A stretch of DNA of 64,000 nt from Alisma plantago-aquatica. Lineage: Eukaryota; Streptophyta; Magnoliopsida; Alismatales; Alismataceae. Below are positions 21,292 to 33,190 of the stretch, in pieces (the first letter of the stretch is position 1; every line of letters starts with the position of its first letter). The stretch covers positions 887,605,835 through 887,669,834 of the forward strand of contig OY856410.1 of NCBI GenBank assembly GCA_963693085.1, given 5' to 3'. Position numbers and translations under genes: made by a program. The notes beneath the pieces were generated by a model that searched no databases, was not told the DNA's origin, and saw only the letters and a program-made list of their open reading frames with translations.

Positions 21292-23625
21292 AGATGTCTA
21301 TATGGTCCTTATTTATTAGAAAATGTAGGACATGACTAGAGAGGCATCTTGGAGTATCATTGATTGATAGATTCATTGTAATAGTTTAAAAATGAAATAT
21401 GTTGTATAATACTACAATAAAATAGATTATCTTGGTCAAATTTACACATCAGTTAAGATATACTATATTCTAACTATGTGTATCACCCCTCCAAGTAAAT
21501 GCACATCATTGAAGAGATCCTCATGTTTTTCATAATATGGTCACTTATCTTGGAGGAACGTCATATGATATACATAATGACAAGATAAATAAAACACCTT
21601 GTACTAATTGAAATTATAGTTTCATATTTTTTTTTATATTTAATTCCATGTATTGATACTGACTGATGCAAACCACAAAAAGTCCAGGGAAAACATAGGC
21701 AAACCATATCCAGAAGAAAATAAAGAGTTCCTACTTAGGTACATATCAACAAAATGGGGGAATCATTCACCAGAGGTGTATCCCTAGGGGAGAGGGTTTT
21801 AGGATTAATTACATATAATGTTCATCTAAATTAATCATCCTCTAAACTATCCATCATCCATGAGTGGGTTGCACCCATATACTCTGTTGATATGGAGAGG
21901 TTGTCAAAAATAATTTTGTTTCTGGTAGTCCATATAACCCATATGATGGCCACCATCAAGATGTCATGTTTAGAGTATTTATCAGTTCTGCTTCTAGTGT
22001 GTTCTATTATGTGCATAGTATTGATGTAGGTGTCTGCTAGAATTTTGGTGTCAGCGGTTTATTGTGTCCATATCCTTCTCGATGTGTGACATCCATAGAG
22101 AAGATGATGGGTTGTTTCCTCATTGTTTTTTCAAAGAGAGCATGTAGATGTCCCCCAAAAATACATGTGTCTCATCCTCAAGTTTGTGGGTAGTTTATCG
22201 TGATAGATGAGCCAGATCAGATTTTGTAGTTTGGGTGGGCATTTGATTTTCCAAATCTTATGGTACAACCTTGCTTTGCCTCTATATGTATAGTGCTTAT
22301 ATGCTAGTTTGGTCATGTATTTGGGACCCCAAACCCATTCGGTGTGTATGTTGATGTTATTTTCCTATTGGTTCATTATGTCTAAATATGTGTTTGGGTC
22401 CGTCCATTATCTAAGGCAATGTTATAGGTTGTTGTCTCTATTGGATCCCAACTTGATTAGTGCAAGGTAGTTATTGCAGTTGATAAGCGTGTTGAGTATG
22501 TTTCTATCTAGGAGTTGAAGGTTTATAAGCTTCTGCCCATGCCACCATGGATCATGCCAGAATTTGGTATTATTCCATAAGTGAGGTGGTATCCTTATGG
22601 TGTTTGAAATGATGTGAATTGTGTTGTCTAAGTATTTCCATAGTGGTGATGTTGTCCTGTTAGTTTATAAGGACCACGGTTCTTGTTGCAGGAGGTATTT
22701 GTCTATGAATATGTTAGTCATAGTTGTTTTCTTTGCTACTTATAGATGTTGTAATCTTGTGTATGAGGTTGAGACTATGTATTTTAATGTTGATGATGCC
22801 CCATCCTCCCTCCTCCTTACAGAAGCATATATTTCCCATTTGGACATATGTAGTATCTTGCCTTTGTGTTCCCATAGGAACTTCCTATGAATTATATCAA
22901 TGTTTTGAGCAACGTGGTTGGGAGTGGGATGCATGAGATAGTATATGATGATGGGTGTGAGGGATGCATTGATAAGAGCTATGCGTCCAACTATAGATAG
23001 GAAATTGTTTTCCCATGCGCTAACATGGTTGTTTAGTTTGTTTATTATCGGGTTCCATGCAGTGCCTGCTAGTCGAGTTGGGGTGAGTTGGAGTCCAAGG
23101 TATGTAAATGGGAAGGTTTCATGTTGACATCCCAACATACATGTGCATCTATCCCTCTCAGTTGAGTCCACATAGTCACATAAGATGGTGGATTTAGTTA
23201 AGTTGGTTTTGAATCCAGATAATTTGGTGCATATTGCTAGAATCCTGATCAAATTAATGTCATTAGAGTAATTTGGTTTGATTATGTTGATGGTGTCGTC
23301 TTCCTACTGTATCACATTGTGTGTGCATCCCTTGGCCTTGTTGATGTACCCAACATCTGTGGCATTCTGTATGAGTCAGTTTAGGACTGCCATAATGATG
23401 GTGAATAAGTAGGGTGATAGTGGGTCACCTTGTCAAAATCCATTGGTGTTCCTAAAGTAGCCTTGTGGGGACCCATTTATGAGGGTCACAAAGGTGCTAG
23501 AGTTGATGCATGATCATATCCAAGAGCACTATTGAGTAGTGAAATTGAGTTTTTGCATACATTTAATAAGGAATTCCCAATTCACATTGTCAAAGGCCTT
23601 CCCAAAGTCCAGTTTAAAGATGAGA
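20793..23625. repeat. Left arm of large inverted repeat
   Basis: The reverse complement of this 2.8 kb appears at about 26645-29075. The matching part includes the ORF-X 3' section, its downstream flank and the LINE 3' half. Example: GTGCTTACCCTTCC at 20795 mirrors GGAAGGGTAAGCAC ending at 29075. The right arm lacks about 400 bp (equivalent to about 20890-21290). Confidence 0.85.
21627..23625 (-). mobile_element. 5'-truncated LINE (L1-type), minus strand
   Basis: A non-LTR retrotransposon fragment with its A-rich tail at 21627-21640 (poly-T on +), inserted after GTTTCAT in the flank of ORF-X copy B. Copy A near 14655 shows the empty site. Reading right to left are RT motifs KLDFGKAFDNVNWEFL (about 23600), a long open C-terminal RT/thumb section (23252-22740, KSTILCDYVD, AWENNFLSIVGR), then the zinc-finger-like/RNase H end (PPKLQNLIWLIYHDKLP; VAIIWVIWTTRNK). 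It stops at about 23625, where a copia LTR begins. Confidence 0.85.
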
Positions 23626-24082
23626 GGGGCATAAATTCTTATTTTTTTTACTTGCCTCATATTCTTGACCCTCTTAGAATAGAGAATCTTTATTATTTCT
23701 TGCTTTAGTTTATAATTGTCCCTACTCTTTATTTGAAACATACATTTTCTCTCCTCTTACTGGGTGATCCCAACCACCCAAGTTAGGATCAGAGTGTGCA
23801 ATAGGAGCATGATGAACCAACCTATGACTAGGAAAAAGGAGTAAATCCTTCCATCATGGACTATAAGTTATTTATTTTTATTGGAGACATATTGTTGTAG
23901 TATAGCTTCCCTTTCTAGTTAGATCCTCTTGTTATATAAAGCATGTACACCCTTTTGGGAAAATTCATGTACTCTTTATTTAAATTGAATATAGTCAAAT
24001 TTTAACTTTTTTTGCTATCCAGTTGGATTTTGTTTACCATTGTTTTTAGTAGAGAGGTGATTGATCTCACTTCTTTACAACA
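23626..24082 (+). repeat. Copia LTR end (same family as window start)
   Basis: From about 23866 it aligns with positions 25-226 (TTGGAGACA..., TATATAAAG at 23935, CCCTTTTGGGAAAA, CTTTACAA). It ends ...TTTACAACA directly before a PBS. The part before 23866 has no partner in the window and may be the rest of the LTR or other sequence. Confidence 0.65.
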
Positions 24083-24095
24083 TGGTATCAGAGCC
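24083..24095 (+). promoter_or_regulatory. Copia primer-binding site
   Basis: TGGTATCAGAGCC directly follows the LTR end and is a perfect plant initiator tRNA-Met PBS. It sets the orientation as + and marks the start of a third copy of the Copia-A/B family. Confidence 0.9.
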
Positions 24096-24490
24096 AATGG
24101 TAGTCAGATCTTAACTATTTCAATTTGTCTCCTTAGTTAGAAAAACCTTACCTCATATAGTTTCCAATTAGTTTAAATGGCAACTCGACCGTGATCAAGA
24201 AGGGCATCACCTAGACCATGACCGAGGGGGGTGCTAAACCAACCTAACCACTACACTCTACCACATGCCAATGATTCTCTTCGACACATTCAATGATTCA
24301 AGAAAGCTCGATCACACCACAATGTGCCCTAGATGCTGCCTCCGACCACCCACGACACATATCCTCCTTTCAACCAGATGAGTAGGACACATGGTTTACG
24401 CATTAAGATGGACAAAGAGACCTTCCAGAAACTGAAGATGACCATCATTGATGATCTCCAAGCTTCACTGAGCCCTACTCTCATTCGACC
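24096..24490 (+). pseudogene. Copia gag N-terminal fragment
   Basis: After a short leader, ATG 24177 opens an Arg/Pro-rich start (MATRP, stop, then SRRASPRP) with stops. It continues to about 24485 (RIKMDKETFQKLKMTII). This N-terminal part is missing from Copia-A. Near 24490 it gives way to the LINE. Confidence 0.5.
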
Positions 24491-24492
24491 CA

Positions 24493-24837
24493 ATGCCACG
24501 CATAAATCATGAAGTGGTGCTATCCCATACATCTATACTCTACACACTTGAGTCACAAAAAAGGAAGAACTTCTTTGCCATCAAAGACATAGGTATGCCT
24601 CATCATCTACCCTCTTCTTTTGATACTGCATCATCTCTAGATGGTATACATAATAACAAGCATATTAACCCCAACACTTCTAGCCCTTTATCACACTTTG
24701 ATATTGTCACTAACAATATCAACCTTCTTGCATTATGGGACCGCACTAGTGAATTCAAAATTTTGTGTCACAACATTGACATTAGTTTCCCTCTACCAAA
24801 GGATGGGGTGACATTCCTTGCTAACCTCATCATCTAA
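24493..24837 (+). pseudogene. LINE ORF1-like fragment
   Basis: A 114-codon open frame directly before ORF2. It has no CCHC knuckle or other motif I can name. Its place suggests the end of a plant LINE ORF1, but position is the only support. Confidence 0.3.
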
Positions 24838-24908
24838 AATTACTGGACTGACACATGTACTAACTATCAACACATATGTTGAATCATCCTATTTTCAACC
24901 CGAGAACT

Positions 24909-27900
24909 ATGAGCACTCTTTTTTTTACTACACATCATGAACCTTTAACTTGGAACATATGCGGTGTGGCAACACCCAATAGAAGAAGAACCATTAGAAA
25001 CACCATTTACCAACATCACGTTGACATCATCACCATTTAAAAACCACCATCAATGTTTTCCAACTTAAGTAGATGAGAGGTCGACACATTAACAAATGGA
25101 TCCAACACCCTCCATCTGGTTATAGTGGTGACATTCATTTAGGATGAAATGACCTCACATATCACTCCACCCGGTCCACCATACTCAGTCATAGCATCAT
25201 GGTTCTATTTTATCATACTACCACCAACCAGTCATGGATGTTCACAGGAGTATATGGTCCCTGTGGACCTTATAAAGCACCTTCATTAGTGAAATGAATT
25301 CATTGGTAGAACAACACAGGGATACTCCATGGATCATTGGTGGAGATTTCAACATGATCACATGTCCTGAGGAAAGATCTTATGCTCTATCACTTGGTCT
25401 TCCTATGTTACCTCATCACACCACTCTTTTCAATTCGTTCATCACCACACATAACCTCCATGACCTTCACACTAGCAACGACCATTGGACATGGCACAAA
25501 GGTTTGTCTCAAGCCAGACTAGACCATTTTTATGCAATGATCTATACACACAACAACACCCGGGGGCACACACATCTCTCTCTGCATCCAGCCTATCGGA
25601 TCACCTTACAGTTCTTATACAAACTCATCTCCCTCTATGGGGTCATAAACCATTTCACTTTGAACGTTTTTGGACTCACCACCCAGATTTCACCCCTATG
25701 ATCAGAAATACATGGAACACATCCAACAATCCACAGATAGCTCAAGTTTTGACATACACCACAATCTCAAGTTACTCATGCCTATCCTCAAGAGATGGAA
25801 CTAAACACAATTTGGATCCATCCCTAAGATCATCAAAAGAAAGGAATAAACAACTCCTCTCCACCTTACATCAATCAACAAATGCATACATGTCACTTAC
25901 CCAAGAGATCAACACTCTCAAAGCCCACAAAGAGATCATATGGAAATAATGAGCCAAAATCAAGTGGTTGAAGGAGGGGGATAGGCACACAAAATTCTTC
26001 CACTCAACCTAAAATACTAAGTGTAATTTCCTACTGATCACTAACATCAATGGTATTGATACTTCCGCTCAACCCATACAAAACCTAACCAATCACATCA
26101 CCTAGTTTTTCTATAGTTTGATCAACAACGGAAATACCCTACATCTATAGATCATGATTGATTGGGATAGAATCTTCACACATAAGATTCCAAATATTAA
26201 CAATATCCTTGATCCCTTCCTAGATAGTGAAATCTAAGGTGCTAAGGAATTGTTAGGGTTGGACAAATCACCAGGGCCAGATGGATATGACATGTCCTTC
26301 TATCGAGCAGCCTGGCCCATCATCAAAGAGGATTTCACCAAGCTACTTATGCAAATCCATCAACTGGCATAACATCAAACATCTCCACATGCCCATTAAC
26401 TACACCCATATAGCCTTCATCCCTAAAACTGATCATCCAAACTTCATCTGAGACTACATGCCCATCATCCTCATCCATTCTACTTGCGAGATCATTGCCA
26501 TGATACTCAATAGTTGCGTGAAACCACTCCTCAACAACATCATTGACATTCAACAATGTGCTTTCTTTCCACATAGGGATATACAAGATGCATTCATCAC
26601 GGTACATGAGACCATACACACATGCCACACACTTCACAAACCATCTCGCATCTTTAAAATGGACTTTGAGAAGGCCTTTGACAATGTGAATTGGGAATTC
26701 CTTATTAAATGTATGCTCAAACTCAATTTCCCTACCCAATGATGCTCTTGGATACGATATTGCATCGACTCTAGAACCTTTGCGACCCTCATAAATGGGT
26801 CCCCACAAGGCTACTTCAGGAACACCAATGGACTTCGACAAGGTGACCCACTATCACCCTACTTATTCATCATCATCACGGTAGTCCTAAACTCACACAT
26901 ACAGAATGCCACAGATGTTTGGTACATCAACAAGCCCAGTGGATGCACACACAATGTGATATAGTATGTGGATGACACCATCAACATAATCAAACCAAAT
27001 GACTCTAATGACATTAATCTGATCAGTATTCTAGAAATATGCACCAAATTATCCAGACTCAAAATCAAATTCGCTAAATCCACCATCTTATGTGACTATG
27101 TGGACTCAACTGAGAGGGATAGATGCACATGTATGTTGGGACGTCAACATGAAGCCTTCCCATTCACATACCTTGGACTTCTACTCACCCCAACACGACT
27201 AGCAAGCACTGCATGGAACCTAATAATAAACAAACTAAACAACCATGTCAGTGCATGGGAAAACAATTTCCTATCTATAGTTGGACGCATAGATCTTATC
27301 AATGCATCCCTCACACCCATCATCATATACTATCTCATGCATCCCACTCCCAGCCACGGTTCTAAAAACCATTGATATAATATGTAGGAAGTTCCTATGG
27401 GAACACAAACGCAAGATATTGCATCTTTCCAAATGGGAAAATATATGCTTCCCTGAGGAGGGTGGATGGGAAATCATCAACATCAAAATCCACAGTCTCA
27501 GCCTCATACACAAGATTACAACATCTATAAGTAGCAAAGAAAACAAACTATGGACATACAAATACCTCCTACAACAAGAACCATGGTCGTTATAAACTAA
27601 CAGGACAACATCACCACTATGGAAATACTTAGCCAACACAATTCACAGCATTTCAAACACCATCAGGATACCACCTCACTTATGGAATAACACCAAATTC
27701 TGGCATGATCCATGGTGGCATGGGCAGAAGCTTATTAACCTTCAACTCCCAAATAGAAACATACCCAACACGCTTATCAACTATAATAACTACCTTGCAC
27801 TAACAAAGTTGGGATCCAATAGAGACAAAAACCTAAAACATTGCCTTGATAATGGACAAACCCAAACACATATTTAGACATAATGAACCAATAGGAAAAT

Positions 27901-28430
27901 AACATCAATAGATACACTGAATGGGTTTGGGGTCTAAAATACATGACCAAACTAGCATATAAGAATTATACACATAGAGGCAAAATAAGGCCATACCATA
28001 AGATCTGGAAAATCAAATGCCCACCCAAACAACAAAATCTGATCTGGCTCATCTGTCACAATAAATTACCCACAGACTTGATGATAAGACACATGAATTT
28101 TTAGGTGGGCATCTACATGCTCTCTTTGCAAAACAACAAGGAAACAACCCATCATATACTCTATGGATTTCACACATCGAGAAGGATATGGACACAATAC
28201 ACCACTGACACTGCAATTCAAGCAGACACCTACATCAATACTATACACATAATACAACACACTAGAAGTAGAACTGATAAATACTCTAAACATGACATAT
28301 TGATGGTGGCCATCATATGGGTTATATGGACTACCAAAAATCAAAATTATTTTCAACAACCTCTCCATATCCACACAGTATATGGGTGAAACCCACTCAT
28401 GGATGATGGATTTTTTGGAGGATGATTAAT
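24909..28430 (+). pseudogene. LINE ORF2: endonuclease and reverse transcriptase, broken
   Basis: It starts near ATG 24909 with the endonuclease motif TWNICGV. Next are IIGGDFNMITCPEERS (25336), LDHFYA and, one frame over, SLSDHLTV (about 25590), the usual APE-type order. The linker WLKEGDRHTKFFH lies at about 25965. RT motifs are DKSPGPDGYDMSFYRAAW (about 26265), FKMDFEKAFDNVNWEFL (about 26655), GLRQGDPLSPYLF (about 26830) and active site YVDDT (about 26967). The C-terminal part has WKIKCPPKQQNLIWLI (about 28007). ORF2 would nick target DNA and prime reverse transcription on it. At least ten stops or frameshifts make it inactive. Confidence 0.88.
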
Positions 28431-29075
28431 ATAGATGAAAATTATATGTAATTAATCTTAAAACCCTCTCCCCTAGGGATACACCTCTGGTGAATAATTC
28501 CCCCAATTTTTTTGATATGTACCTAAGTAGGAACTCTTCATTTTCTGTTGGATATGGTTTACCTATGTTTTCCATAGACTTTTTGTGGTTTGCATCTATC
28601 AGTATCAATACAAGGAACTAAATATAAAAAAAATGAAACTGTAATTTCAATTAGTACAAGGTGTTTTATTTATCTTGTCATTATGTATATCATATTTTTT
28701 GACGTTCCTCCAAGACAAGTGACCATATTATGAAAAACATGAGGATCTCTTCAATGACGTGCATTTACTTGGAGTGGTGATACACATAGTTAGAATATAG
28801 TGTATCTTAGCTGATGTGTAAATTTGACCAAGATAATCTATTTTATTACAATATTATACAACATATTTCATTTTCAAACAATTACAATGAATCTATCAAT
28901 CAGTGATACTCCAAGATGCCTCTCTAGTCATGTCATATATTTTCTAATAAATAAGGACCTCTACAATGATCATTCTTATCTTGACTTTAAGGGAAGAGGA
29001 GGGTAAGGTGGACTTCTTCCTATATTGGACACCATGCTTCTTCAAGAACTTATGGATATCGGGAAGGGTAAGCAC
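26645..29075. repeat. Right arm of large inverted repeat
   Basis: This is the reverse complement of 20793-23625 with an internal deletion near 28965-28985. It begins within LINE RT codons (CGCATCTTTAAA) and runs through the LINE tail and the ORF-X downstream flank to GGGTAAGCAC. It ends exactly where element 2 is inserted. Confidence 0.85.
29071..29075. repeat. Left target-site duplication of element 2 (AGCAC)
   Basis: AGCAC directly precedes the LTR and is repeated exactly at 41553-41557 after the other LTR. It is a perfect 5-bp duplication of the copia type. Confidence 0.9.
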
Positions 29076-31212
29076 TGTTGGGTTTTAGGTGAGGGAGAAG
29101 GAAGTGGAATCAAAAAAATTTCTGTCACCACAAAAAAATAACCACGGATTGCATCAATGACTATGAAATAGCAAGGATGGTTTTGGTGAGGTGTGCTTGG
29201 TCCTGAGGTTTTCTGAGCGACAATACCTCATAGCTAGTGCAGTCTTCAACCACCTAGTCTTCGACGGTGTCTGTTCAGCTCCTAGTCCTGACCTCAACTA
29301 TAGTTGACTGTCATCCTCCTGAGTGGTAGAAGTCTCTCGCCTCTATAGATAGTCCACATAGACTATCAGAAACTCTAGTCATCTTGTCCCACATGACACT
29401 AGAAGGAGTCATCCTCTTCTATCAGCGTACTAGTTACCGACACACTCTCCTACAATCAGTTGTCATCCTTTGGTTGTCTTTCCCTCGTTGTGCCTCCCTA
29501 GTCGGGTAGCACTTGCTTGGGCTCTCTCGGTTACCACAACTAGAGAGGACAACAACTTTATAGAGCAACTGATATTCTGAGTTGTGCTACCTGAGAAGCC
29601 CCCAGTACCCCTCTATATATAGTATGGGAAAGGGTAAGGTTCTCAACCACGAGCAATGCGGGACTAAAGTGGGAGTAGAAGGGTCAGAAATTTCCATTAA
29701 CTGGTTGCATTGTGGGAGCCAAACCGGCCATTTCACAAATGAACTGGTCAGTTGGGAGTGTGATCCGGTCAGTTCACTTAGTGAACTGGTAGGTTTGCTT
29801 CCCAGACTTTCCTCCAATTGACTTTCCTCTTTCATTTCCAATTAGTACTAAGATCAATTCTAGTCCCAACCGAATTGTACAAGTGAAACGAAAAACTTTT
29901 CTCACAAATCTAGACAACCCAACCTTTCTCATTTGGTCTAGTCGATTTGATCAGTTCACCAAGTGAACTGGTCATCTCACTGACCATGAACTGATTGATT
30001 TACCCAGTGAACCAGTCATTTGGTGGTCCAAATTGTACAGAACATAGTCAATGCAGTTCTCAATCAATCCAACACTTAAATCAGTTGGTTCAACACTTGA
30101 ACTTGATGATTCTAAGTCAAATCAATTGATTGAATGTTTGATTGAGTATCTAAACAACTTTAGTAATCAATCCAAACATTATTCATGGATAAAATCCTCT
30201 TCTAGGTTAATCCTTTGTGTGTGACCCTATAGGTCCCATTTCACGTTGGCAGTGAATGTCCATAACTAGCTTATGACATCACAAGCAAAGAGTGATGCCT
30301 AATTGCACATCAGTGCTCCCCAAGTGAAAAGGAAAGTTGGAGAACAACTTTCAATCCTACAGTCTGTGATTGGTGTTCCAGTGAATGTATAATTCCTTTG
30401 TCTCTAACATCTTGAATGAATTCAAGGTATGGAACTGTCATACTTTCAACATTCATTCATGTTCCTTGATCCAAAGCATACTGTATGAGATATGTGTGCC
30501 ATCAATATCACATATTGACTCACACGTGCATGTGCATGCCTTTCCTAGTCTCACTTATCAAGTGGCCATGGACATCATACTCCCTTAGGAGGGACAAATC
30601 CCATATCTATCACTCGCAGTCAAAACTCGTGTAAAAGTCACCCAATCATCACCTTTATAACAATCCATATTTTAGGACCACATTTGATTATGTAAAAGTG
30701 TACATAACGACATGTGATAAGTGTAGTCATTTCAGGTCTAAGAATCACAATCACCATCATCACTATGAGAGCTAACTGTGACTACCATGACATGGTTCCA
30801 TGTGTCACTCTCACAGTGGGTCTGTCTGATTCATTATTCTCTAACATGCATCTATGTGCTTGGTTTGATATCACATATCATGACTAATGAGACTCTGTCA
30901 TCAACCAACACACACTCTAGTCTTGTTGTGTCATTGTTATCTATCAACCTTCCTCAATGACATCTGACTAGGGACAAAACAAAAATGTACAAACTCTTAG
31001 AATCTGTATGATCTCATTCTTTAGGTCGTCAACCCAAAGACATACGTTATTGAGTACTATCATTCTCTAGACATTCATTCTGTTCTATCATTATCTCATA
31101 ACTGATTGAACCAGAATAAATTGGCAGCTTGCCTTTGATATTTATCAAATCATTCATAATGTATCCCAATCCAAACATCATATGATAGGCTCTTAGGGCA
31201 TACATACCAAAA
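29076..31212 (-). repeat. Element 2 3' LTR
   Basis: A 2137-bp LTR that starts TGTTGGGTTTTAGG on +. The + strand end reads CATACCAAAA rather than CATACCAACA, so the terminal CA is mutated. The partial LTR at 34716 shares this change and the right LTR does not. TATATATAG lies at about 29613, and GAACCGGTC-type motifs at about 29715-29800 and 29935-30015. Confidence 0.88.
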
Positions 31213-33190
31213 GACTCCCACTTGCACTATGAGCCAATCACGTTTGAATCATATTCTTAGTGTTCTACAAACATGTCCCGCATGTTTTTGCTACTCCAGT
31301 GCTAACGTAGTGAGTTAGAAACAGTTTTCTTTAGTGTGTATATTGCATGTTTCACATCTCTTCACTGTACGACATATCGTGTGAGATGGAGTTGTCGTAA
31401 TATGCGATCTGATATTCCTTGCCTAATACTTAGCTCCTTTGTTTGACTCAGTATTACTACTTGTCATCAATGGTTGGAATATCTATAGGTTCATCTCTAT
31501 GAACTTCTAGATCCATATAGTACCCTCTACTATTCATAACACAAGGATACTCGACATTCCCTTTTAGAATTAAACGTCTTTTAAATTGGAATGTTTCCAT
31601 TTATCAACTCATATTCACTTTTATATTTTATATTTTGCGATCATTTTCTATCATTTCAAAAGCTTGCATCTGTATAACTCTTTACACCCAACTCTTCCTT
31701 ATATTACCATAGAACTAGTACTTCATAAGTACTAAACAAGTTCTTCATGGTATTCTAGTGACCCTCACTGGAAGTAGATAGACATCCACTCATCACACGA
31801 GTTAATAGGATGAACATATCATAGTGTCATGTCCAAAACATACAAGATGATGAATGCATATTTCCTTGTCATGTCTAATACATACAAGATAATGGTATGA
31901 TTACATACATGATAGATCCATATCTATCTTTGTGTTCCTATTCTTTGTAAGAATTTGGGACACTTGGAATTTGATATATTAACTCCATGTAACATGGACA
32001 AGTTTTCTCCCACCGAATTTATGCATATGAAAACCTTCAATATAGATTGCCAATGTATGCTCTCTCTTTACCAGGTCAAGAGTTTTTCGAGAACTATCTC
32101 TATAGATCTCTATTCCTATCACATAGGACATTTCTCTATCTTCTCTTAAAGAAGGTATTTCCACACCAGTTTCCATTTTAGAACATTTCATTCCTCACCA
32201 TCATGTGGAATGTGAATACACTCCCAGTAAATCTTTGTAATCATTGATCCCTTCTTTATTTAGACAGATCAGTCAAACCTTTTGACTATATAATCAAAGT
32301 AAAGACTTCCAGTTCTGAGTTGTTTGTATTTAACAAATCATATTGATTAATCCATTGTAACTTATAGACTGCATTTACATTATTGGATTCATAAAACCCT
32401 TCAGGTTGTGTCACGTACACAACCATATTTTATTCCTACCAAGAATGCAATTTTAATATCCATATGCCAAATTCCATAGTCTTTCAAGTTCCAACATCAA
32501 GCATGATCCTTTCTCTAAATGTCATCGATGTCATTCTTAATTCTTAAAACCCAATTGCACTTATGGGTTTTATCCCAATCAAGTGTTACCATAAGGTCAT
32601 ACCTTAATTGGTTCACATGGAAGTCGATCATTTTGGATCTTATGGCCTCAAGCCATGACTCAAAATTTGGTCCCTCAACATCAACTAGATCATTGGCTCA
32701 TCACATGACCAATTCATCACCTAGATATATGAGGTGTATCTGTTACATAAGAAATTTGACAACCCACAACACTTGTGATTCTTAATCTCTTTTATTTAGT
32801 ATAAAGCATGTTCTTTAGAAGAATTCTCGAAGGTTAGTTATTTGATGATCATGATCTAACTCTTTAGAGTATCATTCCTTCTTTGATTTAGACATCGTTA
32901 TGCATTAATCATGAGTTCTCTATGATACATTATCATAATTACTCACAAAGTCCTCAAACATTTGGTTTAAGTTTCCCATTCAGTGATCTCATCAAAGAAT
33001 TAATATTTTTACCAAGTTTGTACTTCATTTATGATATTCTTGAACACTTCAAGTTATTCATATTGATGTTTCAATAAACACCTTTGGAAGCATTTGCATT
33101 TCTTCCAATAGGCATGTAAATACATCAATATGTATTATACCTAATCGAATAGCCATTCTCCTACTACATCTAGAGAAGATTGACTTGTCA
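29687..33190. repeat. Tandem duplication inside element 2, copy 1
   Basis: 3504 bp, from within the LTR (after GGGTCA) to the internal junction ACTTGTCA, collinear with 33191-36688. It contains the inner LTR part, PPT and 3' pol region. Confidence 0.88.
31213..33190 (-). pseudogene. Element 2 pol remnant, duplicate 1
   Basis: The minus strand carries the RT thumb (31979-32191: EDREMSYVIGIEIYRDSSRK) and, further in element sense, an RNase H trace (EELGVK...YTDASF near 31660-31690). The rest is too eroded to assign. It is not contiguous with a usable reverse-transcriptase core. Confidence 0.55.

Larger units (their letters stand above)
24491..28633 (+). mobile_element. LINE (L1-type), + strand, about 4.1 kb, degenerate
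   Basis: The order is ORF1-like piece (24493-24837), ORF2 endonuclease (about 24909-25640), reverse transcriptase (about 26220-27000), C-terminal domain to about 28430, and an A-rich tail (28620-28633). The 3' half is the inverted twin of 21627-23625. The 5' border is placed where the copia gag fragment ends and is uncertain by tens of bases. Confidence 0.85.

Noticed and set aside
26347..26841. 164-codon minus-strand ORF
   Set aside because: It is antisense to LINE reverse-transcriptase motifs (DFEKAFDN, GLRQGD) on the + strand and has no motif of its own.
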